Origin: an uncultured Candidatus Methylacidiphilales bacterium | GTDB taxonomy: Bacteria; Verrucomicrobiota; Verrucomicrobiia; Methylacidiphilales; CALFVM01 | Direction of reading: 5' to 3' | Length of the DNA stretch: 7,376 nt | Assembly (NCBI GenBank): GCA_937928665.1 | Contig: CALFVM010000287.1 | Span: forward strand, 1-7,376 | Notes under the pieces: model-generated | Database searches by the model: none | What the model was told of the DNA's origin: nothing | What the model saw: only the letters and a program-made list of their open reading frames with translations | Shown here: positions 1-6,667 of the stretch, piece after piece | How the letters are laid out: the number at the start of each line of letters is the position of its first letter | How positions within the stretch are numbered: the stretch's first letter is position 1 | Made by a program: the position numbers and the translations under genes

Positions 1-1656
1 CCTCACCTCCCCGACCGCACCTGGCCCGACCGCTCCCTCACCCACCCTCCGGTCTGGTGCAGCGTCGACCTCCGCGATGGCAACCAAGCCCTCGCTGACC
101 CCATGAACATCACCGAAAAACTCGAGATGTTCGATCTCCTCGTCTCGCTCGGCTTCAAAGAAATCGAAGTCGGCTTCCCCTCCGCCTCCCAGGTCGAGTT
201 CGACTTCATCCGCCGCCTCATCGACGAACACCGCATCCCCGACAACGTCTGGGTCCAAGTCCTCGTCCAGTGCCGCGAAGATCTCATCGACCGCACCATC
301 GAATCCCTTGCCGGTGCCGACCGCGCCATCATTCACATCTACAACTCCACCTCACCCCTTCAGCGCCACGTCGTCTTTAACCAGGACCGTAACGGCATCC
401 GCGACATCGCCGTCGCCGGCGTCACCTGGGTCAAAAACAAAATCGCCCGCCTCCCCAACACTGCCGTTCGCCTCGAATACTCCCCCGAAAGCTTCTCCGC
501 CACTGAAACCGACTTCGCCCTCGAAGTCTGCGAAGCCGTCGCCGACATCTGGCAACCCTCTCCGGACAACAAAATCATCCTTAACCTCCCCGTCACCGTC
601 GAATACCACACCCCCAACGTCCACGCCGACCAAATCGAGTGGTTCTGCCGCCACCTTTCCCGCCGCGACTCCGCCCTCGTCAGCCTCCACACCCACAACG
701 ACCGCGGCACCGGCACCGCCGCCACCGAACTCGGCCTCCTCGCCGGTGCCGACCGCGTCGAAGGCACCCTCTTTGGCAATGGCGAACGCACCGGAAACCT
801 CGACATCATCACCGTCGCCCTCAACCTCCTCATGCACGGCATCGACCCTGGACTCGACCTCCGCGACCTCCCCGCCGTCCGCCGCACCTACGAACGCTGC
901 ACCCGCATGACCGTTCCCCCCCGCCATCCCTACGGCGGCGACCTCGTTTTCACCGCCTTCTCCGGCTCCCATCAGGACGCCATCAACAAAGGCTTCAAAC
1001 ACATGGAACGCAAAGCCGCCTCCGGCGGCGATCCCCTCTGGGAAGTCCCCTACATCCCCATCGATCCCCGTGACATCGGCCGCAGCTACGACGCCATCAT
1101 CCGCATCAATAACCAATCCGGCAAAGGCGGCGTCGCCTACCTCATGCGCACCGAATTCGGTTACAACCTCCCCAAAGCCATGCATCGCGAGGTCGGCAAA
1201 CTCATCAACGACCTCGCCGACTCCGTCGGACGCGAAGTCACCCTCGACGAAATCCGTCTCGCCTTCCGCACCGAATTCCTCGACCGCTCCTCCCCCCTCG
1301 CCCTCGTCCGCTTCTTCGCCGAGCGCGCCCGCGACTCCGCCGAAGTCACCTGCGAAGCCGAGCTCACCCACCACAACCAACCTCTCTCCCTCCGCGGCAC
1401 CGGCAACGGTCCCCTCGCCGCCCTCACGCACGCCCTCCGCGACGCCGGAATTGCCCAGTTCGATATCCACGAATTCTCCGAACACTCCCTCGGCACCGGT
1501 GCCGAGGCCCGCGCCGTCGCCTACATCGAAATCGAAGGCTCCTCCGGCCGACGCCTCTACGGAGCAGGGGAAGACACCAACATCGAAATCGCCTCCGTCA
1601 AAGCCCTCCTCAGCGCCGTCAACCGCCTCCTCGCCTCCCTCGCCCAACGCGATTGA
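1..1656 (+). CDS. leuA: 2-isopropylmalate synthase, 5'-truncated by window edge
   Basis: This enzyme condenses acetyl-CoA with 2-ketoisovalerate to give 2-isopropylmalate, the first committed step of leucine biosynthesis in the cytoplasm. The frame is open from base 1 and gives 551 residues before TGA. Upstream of the first ATG (103) it still reads family sequence, including DLPDRTWPD-like and SVDLRDGNQAL motifs, so the true start lies before the window; roughly 15-20 residues are probably missing, judging by the usual length of about 560. Visible parts are a TIM-barrel catalytic domain with metal and substrate residues at codon 26 (Asp of LRDGNQ), codons 230 and 232 (HTHND) and codon 260 (Asn of GNGER). 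The C-terminal LeuA allosteric domain, the site of leucine feedback, starts near codon 450. The LRDGNQAL form and length fit the longer LeuA type of actinobacteria and many proteobacteria. It is followed closely by a serine hydrolase with no obvious leucine link. Confidence 0.95.
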   Translation, partial: PHLPDRTWPDRSLTHPPVWCSVDLRDGNQALADPMNITEKLEMFDLLVSLGFKEIEVGFPSASQVEFDFIRRLIDEHRIPDNVWVQVLVQCREDLIDRTIESLAGADRAIIHIYNSTSPLQRHVVFNQDRNGIRDIAVAGVTWVKNKIARLPNTAVRLEYSPESFSATETDFALEVCEAVADIWQPSPDNKIILNLPVTVEYHTPNVHADQIEWFCRHLSRRDSALVSLHTHNDRGTGTAATELGLLAGADRVEGTLFGNGERTGNLDIITVALNLLMHGIDPGLDLRDLPAVRRTYERCTRMTVPPRHPYGGDLVFTAFSGSHQDAINKGFKHMERKAASGGDPLWEVPYIPIDPRDIGRSYDAIIRINNQSGKGGVAYLMRTEFGYNLPKAMHREVGKLINDLADSVGREVTLDEIRLAFRTEFLDRSSPLALVRFFAERARDSAEVTCEAELTHHNQPLSLRGTGNGPLAALTHALRDAGIAQFDIHEFSEHSLGTGAEARAVAYIEIEGSSGRRLYGAGEDTNIEIASVKALLSAVNRLLASLAQRD

Positions 1657-1670
1657 ATCCACCCCACGGC

Positions 1671-2774
1671 ATGGAGCCTCTTCCCCGCACCGAAGCCCTG
1701 CTCCACGACGGGATCCAGCGCGGCCTCCATCGCGGAGCCCAGCTCTACCTCTCCCTCAGCGGACACACCGTCGCCCACTTCGCCCTCGGCCACGCCCGCC
1801 CCGATCAACCCCTCACCCTCGACCACCGCCTCTGCTGGCTCTCTTCCGGCAAACCCGTCGCCGCTGCTGCCCTCATGATCCTCGTCGAATGCGGCCGCGC
1901 CGAACTCGACGAACCCGTTGCCGACTTTATCCCCGACTTTGCCGCCGAAGGCAAACACACCATCACTCTGCGCCATCTCCTCACCCACACCGCCGGCATC
2001 CGCAACGCCGAGGGTGCCTCCGCCGCCCCCTCCTGGGACGAAATCATCGCCCGCATCTGCCGCGCCCGCCCGGAAAAAAATTGGCTCCCCGGCCGGCGCG
2101 CCGGCTACCATTACACCGTCTCCTGGTTCCTCCTCGCCGAAGTCATCCAACGACTCTCCGGCCAGACCTACAACGACTTCGTTCGCCAACACATCTTCTC
2201 CCCCCTTGGCCACTCCGATACCGGCTGCCAAATGACCTCCGCCCAGTTCCATTCCCTTGGCGACCAACTCGCCCCGATGCTCGTCCGTGGTCCTGACGGT
2301 CTCCGCCCCCACCCGACCCTCGACTCCGCCGCCGAAGCCACCAAATGCAAACCCGGCAGCGGCTTCCGCGGACCCGTTGCCGCCCTCGGCCATTTCTACG
2401 AAATGCTCCTTGGCGAGGGTTCCTGGCACGGCCACCGCATTCTCGATCCCCGCTCCATCAGCCAGATCACCCGCCGCCAACGCCACGGCATGTTCGACGA
2501 AACCTTCAAATTTCCCCTCGACTGGGGCCTCGGCCTCATCATCAACGATCCCCAAGGCTCCGGCCAACACATGCCCTACGGCTTCGGCCGCCATGCCAGC
2601 CCCGAAACCTTTGGCCACGGTGGCCTCCAATCCTCCTCCGGCTTCGCCGACCCACGCCACCGCCTCGCCGCCGCCATCATCTTCAACGGCCAACCCGGCG
2701 AAACCTCTCACCAGGAACGCATCCGCGCTGTCACGACCGCCATCTACGAAGACCTCGGCCTCGCGCGCTCCTGA
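1671..2774 (+). CDS. Serine hydrolase, class C beta-lactamase/esterase fold
   Basis: A 367-residue protein of the beta-lactamase-like serine hydrolase family (Pfam Beta-lactamase type), which includes esterases, D-aminopeptidases and penicillin-binding-protein relatives. The SxxK nucleophile motif is S58-S-G-K61. The second motif is probably Y148 in YHYTVSW, a YxV variant rather than the YxN of true beta-lactamases. The third is H316-G-G, replacing the KTG box. LRHLLTHTAG near residue 100 is a family hallmark. The variant motifs favour an esterase or peptidase over antibiotic resistance; the substrate is unknown. No signal peptide is apparent, so it is probably cytoplasmic. I chose ATG 1671 because the family homology starts soon after it. 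An in-frame TTG at 1653 overlaps the leuA stop (TTGA) and would add six residues and translational coupling. The gap to leuA is 14 nt, so the two are probably co-transcribed. Confidence 0.85.
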   Translation: MEPLPRTEALLHDGIQRGLHRGAQLYLSLSGHTVAHFALGHARPDQPLTLDHRLCWLSSGKPVAAAALMILVECGRAELDEPVADFIPDFAAEGKHTITLRHLLTHTAGIRNAEGASAAPSWDEIIARICRARPEKNWLPGRRAGYHYTVSWFLLAEVIQRLSGQTYNDFVRQHIFSPLGHSDTGCQMTSAQFHSLGDQLAPMLVRGPDGLRPHPTLDSAAEATKCKPGSGFRGPVAALGHFYEMLLGEGSWHGHRILDPRSISQITRRQRHGMFDETFKFPLDWGLGLIINDPQGSGQHMPYGFGRHASPETFGHGGLQSSSGFADPRHRLAAAIIFNGQPGETSHQERIRAVTTAIYEDLGLARS

Positions 2775-2819
2775 TTCGTCGGCACTCCCCCGCCCGCCAA
2801 AAATACAACGCAAAATCCC

Positions 2820-2848
2820 TTGACGAATCCAGGTGGCTAGGCCACCAT
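2820..2848 (+). promoter_or_regulatory. Possible promoter of the GntR-mmsA operon
   Basis: TTGACG at 2820-2825 matches five of six bases of the sigma-70 -35 box and lies in the only sizeable gap (81 nt) before the regulator. At a 17-bp spacing the -10 position is CACCAT (2843-2848), a poor match, so the promoter is weakly supported. An activator or a non-canonical -10 would be needed. If this is right, transcription would start close to the GTG codon at 2856 and the mRNA would be leaderless or nearly so. A separate TACAAC at 2804-2809 is another weak -10 candidate. Confidence 0.3.
2832..2846. promoter_or_regulatory. Palindromic operator candidate for the GntR regulator
   Basis: GGTGGC-TAG-GCCACC is a perfect 6+6 bp inverted repeat with a 3-bp centre, 9 bp before the regulator's GTG start. 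It falls between the possible -35 and -10 boxes. HutC-subfamily GntR proteins usually bind short palindromes with a GT...TA...AC pattern, such as TGGTCTAGACCA. The core here, TGGCTAGGCCA, resembles that with one base missing on the left. The position suggests autoregulation and repression of the downstream dehydrogenase genes. The palindrome is seen directly; binding is inferred. Confidence 0.45.
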
Positions 2849-2855
2849 CCACCTC

Positions 2856-3650
2856 GTGCCTCAGCCCTCGCCCATCGTCACTGAGCCCGTCTATCAACAG
2901 CTCGCACGTCGCTGCCGCCAGGCCATCGCCGATGGCACCCACCCCCCAGGCTCCCGCTTCCCTTCCGAACGCGAACTCGCCGACACCTACAAAGTCTCCC
3001 GCGCCACCGCCAACAAGGTCATCTCCAACATGGTCGCCGAAGGACTCCTCCATTTCCGGCCCGGCATCGGCACCTTCGTTCTCGCCCCCGCTAAGGCCCT
3101 CCACACCTCTCTCCGGGAAATGGAGTCCTTCACCGAACACGCCCGCCAACTCGGACTTAAACCCGAAACCCGCGTCCTTGCCTTCCACCACCTCACCCCA
3201 GCCGAACTCCCTCCTCCCGTCCGGCTCGGCCTCGGCCTCCCTCCCGACTCCACCGAGCCCATCCTCTATGTCCGCCGCCTCCGCCTCGCTGGCGGCGAAG
3301 CCGTCATCCTCGAAGACCGCTGGCTCCGCGAATCCTTTGTCCCCCGCCTCACCGAAAAAAAACTGCGCGGCTCCCTCTACCGGCTCCTCGAAACCGAATA
3401 CAACCTCCGGCTCGGCGGCGAACGCCACCGCATCCGCGCCCGCAACCTCCCGCCCGACGAAGCCGGTCTCCTCGGCGGAACCGAAGGAGACGCCGCCCTT
3501 GTCGTGGAGGGTCCTGGCTTCGCCTCAGACGGTTCGATCATCTGGTTCGAAATCCTTGTTTATCGCGGTGACCGCTACGAGCTGGTTAACGAAATCCGCG
3601 GCTCCGGCCCCATCTCCAACACCATCGTCCAACTCCTCCCTGCTGCCTAA
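2856..3650 (+). CDS. GntR-family (HutC subfamily) transcriptional regulator
   Basis: A 264-residue DNA-binding regulator. Residues about 9-77 form the winged helix-turn-helix of the GntR family, with PPGSRFPSERELA and the recognition helix VSRATANKVI, ending in RPGIGTFV. Residues about 85-255 form a UTRA ligand-sensing domain of the HutC type, with EDRW near the middle and the YRGDRYEL end motif. The length is normal for the subfamily. Such proteins usually repress catabolic operons and are released by a pathway metabolite, often a sugar phosphate or organic acid. The start is GTG at 2856, the first start in frame before the conserved VYQQLA segment; no Shine-Dalgarno precedes it. mmsA follows after 16 nt, so the regulator is probably the first gene of the operon it controls. 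The palindrome just upstream is its likely operator. The effector cannot be predicted. Confidence 0.92.
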   Translation: MPQPSPIVTEPVYQQLARRCRQAIADGTHPPGSRFPSERELADTYKVSRATANKVISNMVAEGLLHFRPGIGTFVLAPAKALHTSLREMESFTEHARQLGLKPETRVLAFHHLTPAELPPPVRLGLGLPPDSTEPILYVRRLRLAGGEAVILEDRWLRESFVPRLTEKKLRGSLYRLLETEYNLRLGGERHRIRARNLPPDEAGLLGGTEGDAALVVEGPGFASDGSIIWFEILVYRGDRYELVNEIRGSGPISNTIVQLLPAA

Positions 3651-3666
3651 ACCAACCCCGAACCTT

Positions 3667-5121
3667 ATGCCCGACCTCATTCCCAACTACGTCCACGGCC
3701 AGACCCGCAGCCCAGCCTCACCCACCACCCTCGACGTCACCAGCCCCATCGACGGCTCCAGCCTGGGACAGCTCGCCCTTACCCCGCCCAGCGAACTCGA
3801 TCCAGTCGTCGCCGCTGCCCGGGGGGCCTTCACCTCCTGGTCTCGCACCTCCGTGAAAGAACGGGTTCAGGTCCTCTTCAAATTCAAACAGCTCGTCGAA
3901 CAAAACCTCCACGAACTCGGCGATCTCGTCTCCCGCGAGAACGGTAAACTCCCCGCCGAAGCCCGCGCCGGCATCGAAAAAGGCCTCGAAGTCGTCGAAT
4001 ACGCCTGCGCCCTCCCCCAGCTCATCCCCGGCGAACTCCTTGAGGTCAGCAGCGGCGTCGATTGCTACACCCGCCGCTATCCCCTTGGCGTCGTGGCCGG
4101 AATCACCCCGTTCAACTTCCCCGCCATGGTCCCCATGTGGATGTTCCCTCTCGCCATCGCCTGCGGCAACACCTTCATCCTTAAACCCTCCGAACAGGTC
4201 CCCCTCACTCCGCTGCGCCTCGCCGAACTCTTAAAAGAATCCGGCCTTCCCGATGGCGTCTTCAACGTCGTCCAGGGCGATCGCACGACCGTCGAAGCTA
4301 TCCTCGACCACCCCGGCATCGCCGCCGCGGCCTTTGTCGGCTCCACACCTGTCGCCAAACTCGTCTATGAGCGGGGCATCCGCGCCGGAAAACGCATGCT
4401 CACCCTTGGCGGAGCCAAAAACCACCTCGTCGTCGTCCCCGATGCCGATGTCGAAGTCACCGCCCGCAATGTCGTCTCCTCGTTCACCGGCTGCGCCGGT
4501 CAACGTTGCATGGCCGCCAGCGTCCTCATCACCGTCGGTGACTGCGGGCACATCATCGACGCCATCGTCGCCCACGCCCAGAAAATCCGCCCCGGGCACG
4601 AAATGGGTGCCATCATCAGTGCCAAAGCCCGCGACCGCATCATCTCTTACATCGACCTGGCCGAAAAAGAGGGGGCGACGCTGCGCACCGACGGGCGCCG
4701 CGTCACCGTCCCCGGCAAAGAACACGGCACCTACGTCGGCCCCACCGTCATTGAACACAAGGACCACTCCTCGAAGTGCCTCCAGGACGAAATCTTTGGC
4801 CCCGTCATCTCCGTCATCAACGTCAAAACCCTCGACGAGGCTCTGGCCATCGAAAACGCCAGCCCCTACGGCAACGCTGCCTCCATCTACACCACCAGCG
4901 GTGCCGTCGCCCGCTACTTCGAGCAACATGCCAACGCCGGCATGATCGGCATCAACATCGGCGTTCCCGTTCCGCGCGAACCCTTTGCCTTCGGTGGCTG
5001 GAATGACTCCAAATTCGGCGTCGGCGACATCACCGGCAAAGACGGCATCGCCTTCTGGACCAAGTCCAAAAAAGTCACCGAGAAATGGACCGCCGGCGCG
5101 GCGAGGAATTGGATGGCCTGA
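3667..5121 (+). CDS. mmsA: Methylmalonate-semialdehyde dehydrogenase (CoA-acylating)
   Basis: A 484-residue aldehyde dehydrogenase of the MMSDH branch, which oxidises methylmalonate or malonate semialdehyde with NAD+ and CoA to propionyl-CoA or acetyl-CoA plus CO2. This step ends valine, beta-alanine and myo-inositol breakdown. Visible motifs are PFNFP at 149-152 with Asn150 in the oxyanion site, GGAKNH at 248-253, catalytic Cys281 in GCAGQRCMA, and EIFGPV from Glu375. GGAKNH replaces the glutamate-bearing ELGGK loop of hydrolytic aldehyde dehydrogenases, and the missing general base is the mark of the CoA-dependent MMSDH type. PAMVPMWMFP is also typical. ATG 3667 fits the family N-terminus. 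The frame is open far upstream only because it shadows the regulator gene. It lies 16 nt after the regulator, so the two are probably one transcript. The substrate could be another short semialdehyde. Confidence 0.93.
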   Translation: MPDLIPNYVHGQTRSPASPTTLDVTSPIDGSSLGQLALTPPSELDPVVAAARGAFTSWSRTSVKERVQVLFKFKQLVEQNLHELGDLVSRENGKLPAEARAGIEKGLEVVEYACALPQLIPGELLEVSSGVDCYTRRYPLGVVAGITPFNFPAMVPMWMFPLAIACGNTFILKPSEQVPLTPLRLAELLKESGLPDGVFNVVQGDRTTVEAILDHPGIAAAAFVGSTPVAKLVYERGIRAGKRMLTLGGAKNHLVVVPDADVEVTARNVVSSFTGCAGQRCMAASVLITVGDCGHIIDAIVAHAQKIRPGHEMGAIISAKARDRIISYIDLAEKEGATLRTDGRRVTVPGKEHGTYVGPTVIEHKDHSSKCLQDEIFGPVISVINVKTLDEALAIENASPYGNAASIYTTSGAVARYFEQHANAGMIGINIGVPVPREPFAFGGWNDSKFGVGDITGKDGIAFWTKSKKVTEKWTAGAARNWMA

Positions 5122-5123
5122 GA

Positions 5124-5161
5124 CACCAATGAACACGAATGGAGAGCGAATGAACACCAAT
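5124..5161. repeat. Left inverted repeat array of the GxxExxY cassette
   Basis: CACC followed by three tandem copies of a 10-11 bp unit: AATGAACACG (5128-5137), AATGGAGAGCG (5138-5148) and AATGAACACC (5149-5158), then AAT. The middle copy is the degenerate one. The array contains both candidate start codons of the enclosed gene (5129 and 5150), and translation from 5129 would read MNTNGERMNTN, repeat-derived protein sequence. Confidence 0.75.
5141..5146 (+). promoter_or_regulatory. Shine-Dalgarno-like GGAGAG deciding the GxxExxY start
   Basis: GGAGAG ends 3 nt before ATG 5150, with its GGAG core 5 nt from the start codon. No other gene in the window has such a site. It comes from the degenerate middle repeat copy; the matching copy on the right lacks it. 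It favours ATG 5150 over ATG 5129. Confidence 0.4.
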
Positions 5162-5542
5162 CCGAAGGCGGAGCCAACTTTACCGCTGGCCCAGGAGGTT
5201 TACGACGTCGTCGGGTGTGCTTTCGAGGTGATCAACCAGCTTCGTCACGGCGGCAAAGAGAAAATCTATGAGAACGCCCTGGTGATTGAGTTTGCTTCAC
5301 GAGGCATTCCTTACGAGCAACAACGGCAGTTCCCGGTCATCTACAAAGGCCACTCGGTCGGCAAGCTCATTCCCGACCTGATCGCTTACCACCAAATCGT
5401 CATCGACACCAAAGTCATCCCGATGATCGGCGACTACGAGCGGGGACAAATCCTGAACTACCTCAAGATCACCGGCCTCCGCGTCGGCCTTATCCTCAAC
5501 TTCATCCGTCCCAAACTCGAATGGGAACGACTCATCCGCTGA
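5150..5542 (+). CDS. GxxExxY protein (PD-(D/E)XK-like small protein)
   Basis: A 130-residue protein of the GxxExxY family, whose function is unknown. The naming motif is visible as GGKEKIY followed by ENALVIEF. The pattern PD (nucleotides 5372-5377), then DTK about ten residues later, and Q-x3-Y in GQILNYL matches the PD-(D/E)XK nuclease-like core with its QxxxY helix, here with Asp in place of the usual Glu of ExK. Nuclease activity is not established for the family. The size is normal, about 125-135 residues. I chose ATG 5150 because a GGAGAG precedes it and the conserved domain begins shortly after; ATG 5129 would add seven repeat-encoded residues. Codon use differs clearly from both neighbours, which suggests separate origin. 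It interrupts what otherwise looks like a catabolic operon and is unlikely to take part in that pathway. Confidence 0.85.
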   Translation: MNTNPKAEPTLPLAQEVYDVVGCAFEVINQLRHGGKEKIYENALVIEFASRGIPYEQQRQFPVIYKGHSVGKLIPDLIAYHQIVIDTKVIPMIGDYERGQILNYLKITGLRVGLILNFIRPKLEWERLIR

Positions 5543-5571
5543 TCCATGAACCCAACCCCCCAATCAAAAAA

Positions 5572-5611
5572 ATTCGTGTCCATTCCCCCAACCATTCGTG
5601 TTCATTCGTGG
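5572..5611. repeat. Right inverted repeat array of the GxxExxY cassette
   Basis: Read on the - strand this is CACG, AATGAACACG, AATGGTTGGGGG, AATGGACACG, AAT, the same three-unit layout as the left array. The 15 bases at 5592-5606 are the exact reverse complement of 5128-5142. The inner copy (5572-5584) matches the left inner copy (5149-5161) in 11 of 13 positions. The middle copies differ and are the poorest match. A short A run (5566-5572) precedes it. Confidence 0.75.
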
Positions 5612-5613
5612 TT

Positions 5614-6663
5614 ATGAAGGCAGCCACCTACCTCGGCAAAGAACAACTCCCCGTCCGCGACGTCCCCGAGCCCGTGCTCGAAGACGGCGAGGTCCTCCTC
5701 GCCATTGACTCGTGCAGTGTCTGCGGCACCGACCTGCGCACCTATCGCCACGGCGATGCTAAGATCACCCCGCCCCGCATCCTTGGTCACGAGTTCTGCG
5801 GACGGGTCGTCGAATCCCGTGCTCCCGATGCCAACGTCAAAGTCGGCGACCGCGTGGTCATGTATATCGTCCTGGTCCACGGCAAGGACAAATACGTCGA
5901 GATGGGCCGGGAAAACCTCACCGCCCACCGCACCACCATGAGCTACCACCATGACGGTGCATTCGCCCCGCTCATGAAAGTTCCCGCCCTCGCCGTCCGC
6001 CAGGGCAACCTCTTCAAAGTCACCCGCGACGACATCCCTTCCGATCACCTCAGCGTCGCCGAACCCCTCGGCTGTTGCATGAACGCCCACAGCCGCCTGC
6101 GGGTCGGTCTCAAGGACACCGTGGCCGTCATCGGTGCCGGCCCCATCGGCATCATGCACGCCGTGCTGGCCCGCCTCCAGGGTGCCCAAAAAGTCATCAT
6201 CCTCGATAACAACCCCCGACGCCTGGAAATGGCCAAGGCCTTTGACATCGATGCCGCCGTGCTGGTCCGCCCCGATGGCACCCACCGCGCCGAAGTGGTC
6301 GAGCTGACGGATGGTTTCGGTCCCGACGTCACCGTGGTTGCCGTGAGTGCCGCTGCCGCCCAAAACGACGCCCTGGAAATGGCGGCTAAGGCCGGCCGGA
6401 TCAACTTCTTTGCCGGCCTCCCCAAATCGGCACCTACCGCCACTCTCAACGTCAACACCGTCCACTACAAAGAACTCGAAATCAGCGGCTCCTATTCGGA
6501 AAAGAAAAGCGATTTCCAAGCCGCCTTCGCCCTCATCAACAGCGGTCGTTTCCCCGCCGACAAAATCGTCACCCACACTCTTCCGCTCCAGAGAATCGAA
6601 GAAGCCTTCACCCTCATGGAATCCGGTGAAGCCCTCAAAGTCTGCATCCACCCGAACCAATAA
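5614..6663 (+). CDS. Zinc-type medium-chain dehydrogenase (sorbitol/threonine dehydrogenase-like)
   Basis: A 349-residue NAD-dependent alcohol/polyol dehydrogenase of the MDR superfamily. The GroES-like catalytic domain keeps the catalytic zinc ligands Cys37 (VCGTD), His59 and Glu60 (LGHE), with Glu150 in the AEPLGCC motif. The Rossmann domain has GAGPIG at 174-179, and Asp198 at the end of the second strand favours NAD+ over NADP+. The structural-zinc loop is kept in length but all four cysteines are changed: His89, Asp92, Val95 and Thr103 occupy their places. Members resemble sorbitol, threonine and Thermotoga inositol-pathway dehydrogenases, so a polyol or hydroxy-acid substrate is likely but not assignable. 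ATG 5614 is the family start, giving MKAATYLG, and directly follows the right cassette repeat, with no Shine-Dalgarno. Its original promoter or upstream leader may have been replaced by the cassette. It probably works with the flanking aldehyde dehydrogenases. Confidence 0.88.
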   Translation: MKAATYLGKEQLPVRDVPEPVLEDGEVLLAIDSCSVCGTDLRTYRHGDAKITPPRILGHEFCGRVVESRAPDANVKVGDRVVMYIVLVHGKDKYVEMGRENLTAHRTTMSYHHDGAFAPLMKVPALAVRQGNLFKVTRDDIPSDHLSVAEPLGCCMNAHSRLRVGLKDTVAVIGAGPIGIMHAVLARLQGAQKVIILDNNPRRLEMAKAFDIDAAVLVRPDGTHRAEVVELTDGFGPDVTVVAVSAAAAQNDALEMAAKAGRINFFAGLPKSAPTATLNVNTVHYKELEISGSYSEKKSDFQAAFALINSGRFPADKIVTHTLPLQRIEEAFTLMESGEALKVCIHPNQ

Positions 6664-6667
6664 ATAA

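Larger units (their letters stand above)
5124..5610 (+). mobile_element. Repeat-bounded GxxExxY cassette, possible small mobile element
   Basis: A stretch of 487 bp that holds one small gene between two inverted repeat arrays. The left array begins 2 nt after the mmsA stop codon and the right array ends 3 nt before the next ATG, so the cassette fills the gap between two probable operon partners. The outer 19 bases of the two ends (5124-5142 and 5592-5610) match 18 of 19 in inverted orientation. The gene inside uses G- and T-ending codons such as GAG, CTG, GTG and CGG far more than its neighbours. No transposase and no clear target-site duplication are seen. Calling it mobile is inference. Confidence 0.4.

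Noticed and set aside
352..1662. A 436-codon - strand open frame antisense to leuA, and similar ones at 4231-5160 and 5602-6957.
   Set aside because: Same GNN artefact of third-position C in well-supported + strand genes; low-complexity translation.
2613..2625. GGCCAC-G-GTGGCC, a second palindrome similar to the operator candidate.
   Set aside because: It lies inside the hydrolase gene and encodes its conserved FGHGG motif, so coding constraint explains it.
1671..2774. Reading the serine hydrolase as a beta-lactamase resistance gene.
   Set aside because: It lacks the YxN and KTG boxes and a visible signal peptide; the motifs fit esterase or peptidase members of the fold.
1557..3428. A 623-codon open frame on the - strand across the hydrolase, the intergenic gap and the regulator.
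   Set aside because: The + strand genes have C at most third positions, so the matching antisense frame is made of GNN codons and cannot hit stops. The translation is Gly/Ala/Glu/Val-rich with no recognisable domain.
2833..3666. Open frame continuous with mmsA, giving a possible 278-residue N-terminal extension.
   Set aside because: It overlaps the well-supported GntR gene in another frame, is a Ser/Pro/Ala-rich shadow, and MMSDH homology starts at ATG 3667.
5521..5613. In-frame extension of the dehydrogenase upstream to 5521.
   Set aside because: It would translate the end of the GxxExxY gene and the right repeat; the family start MKAATYLG is at 5614.
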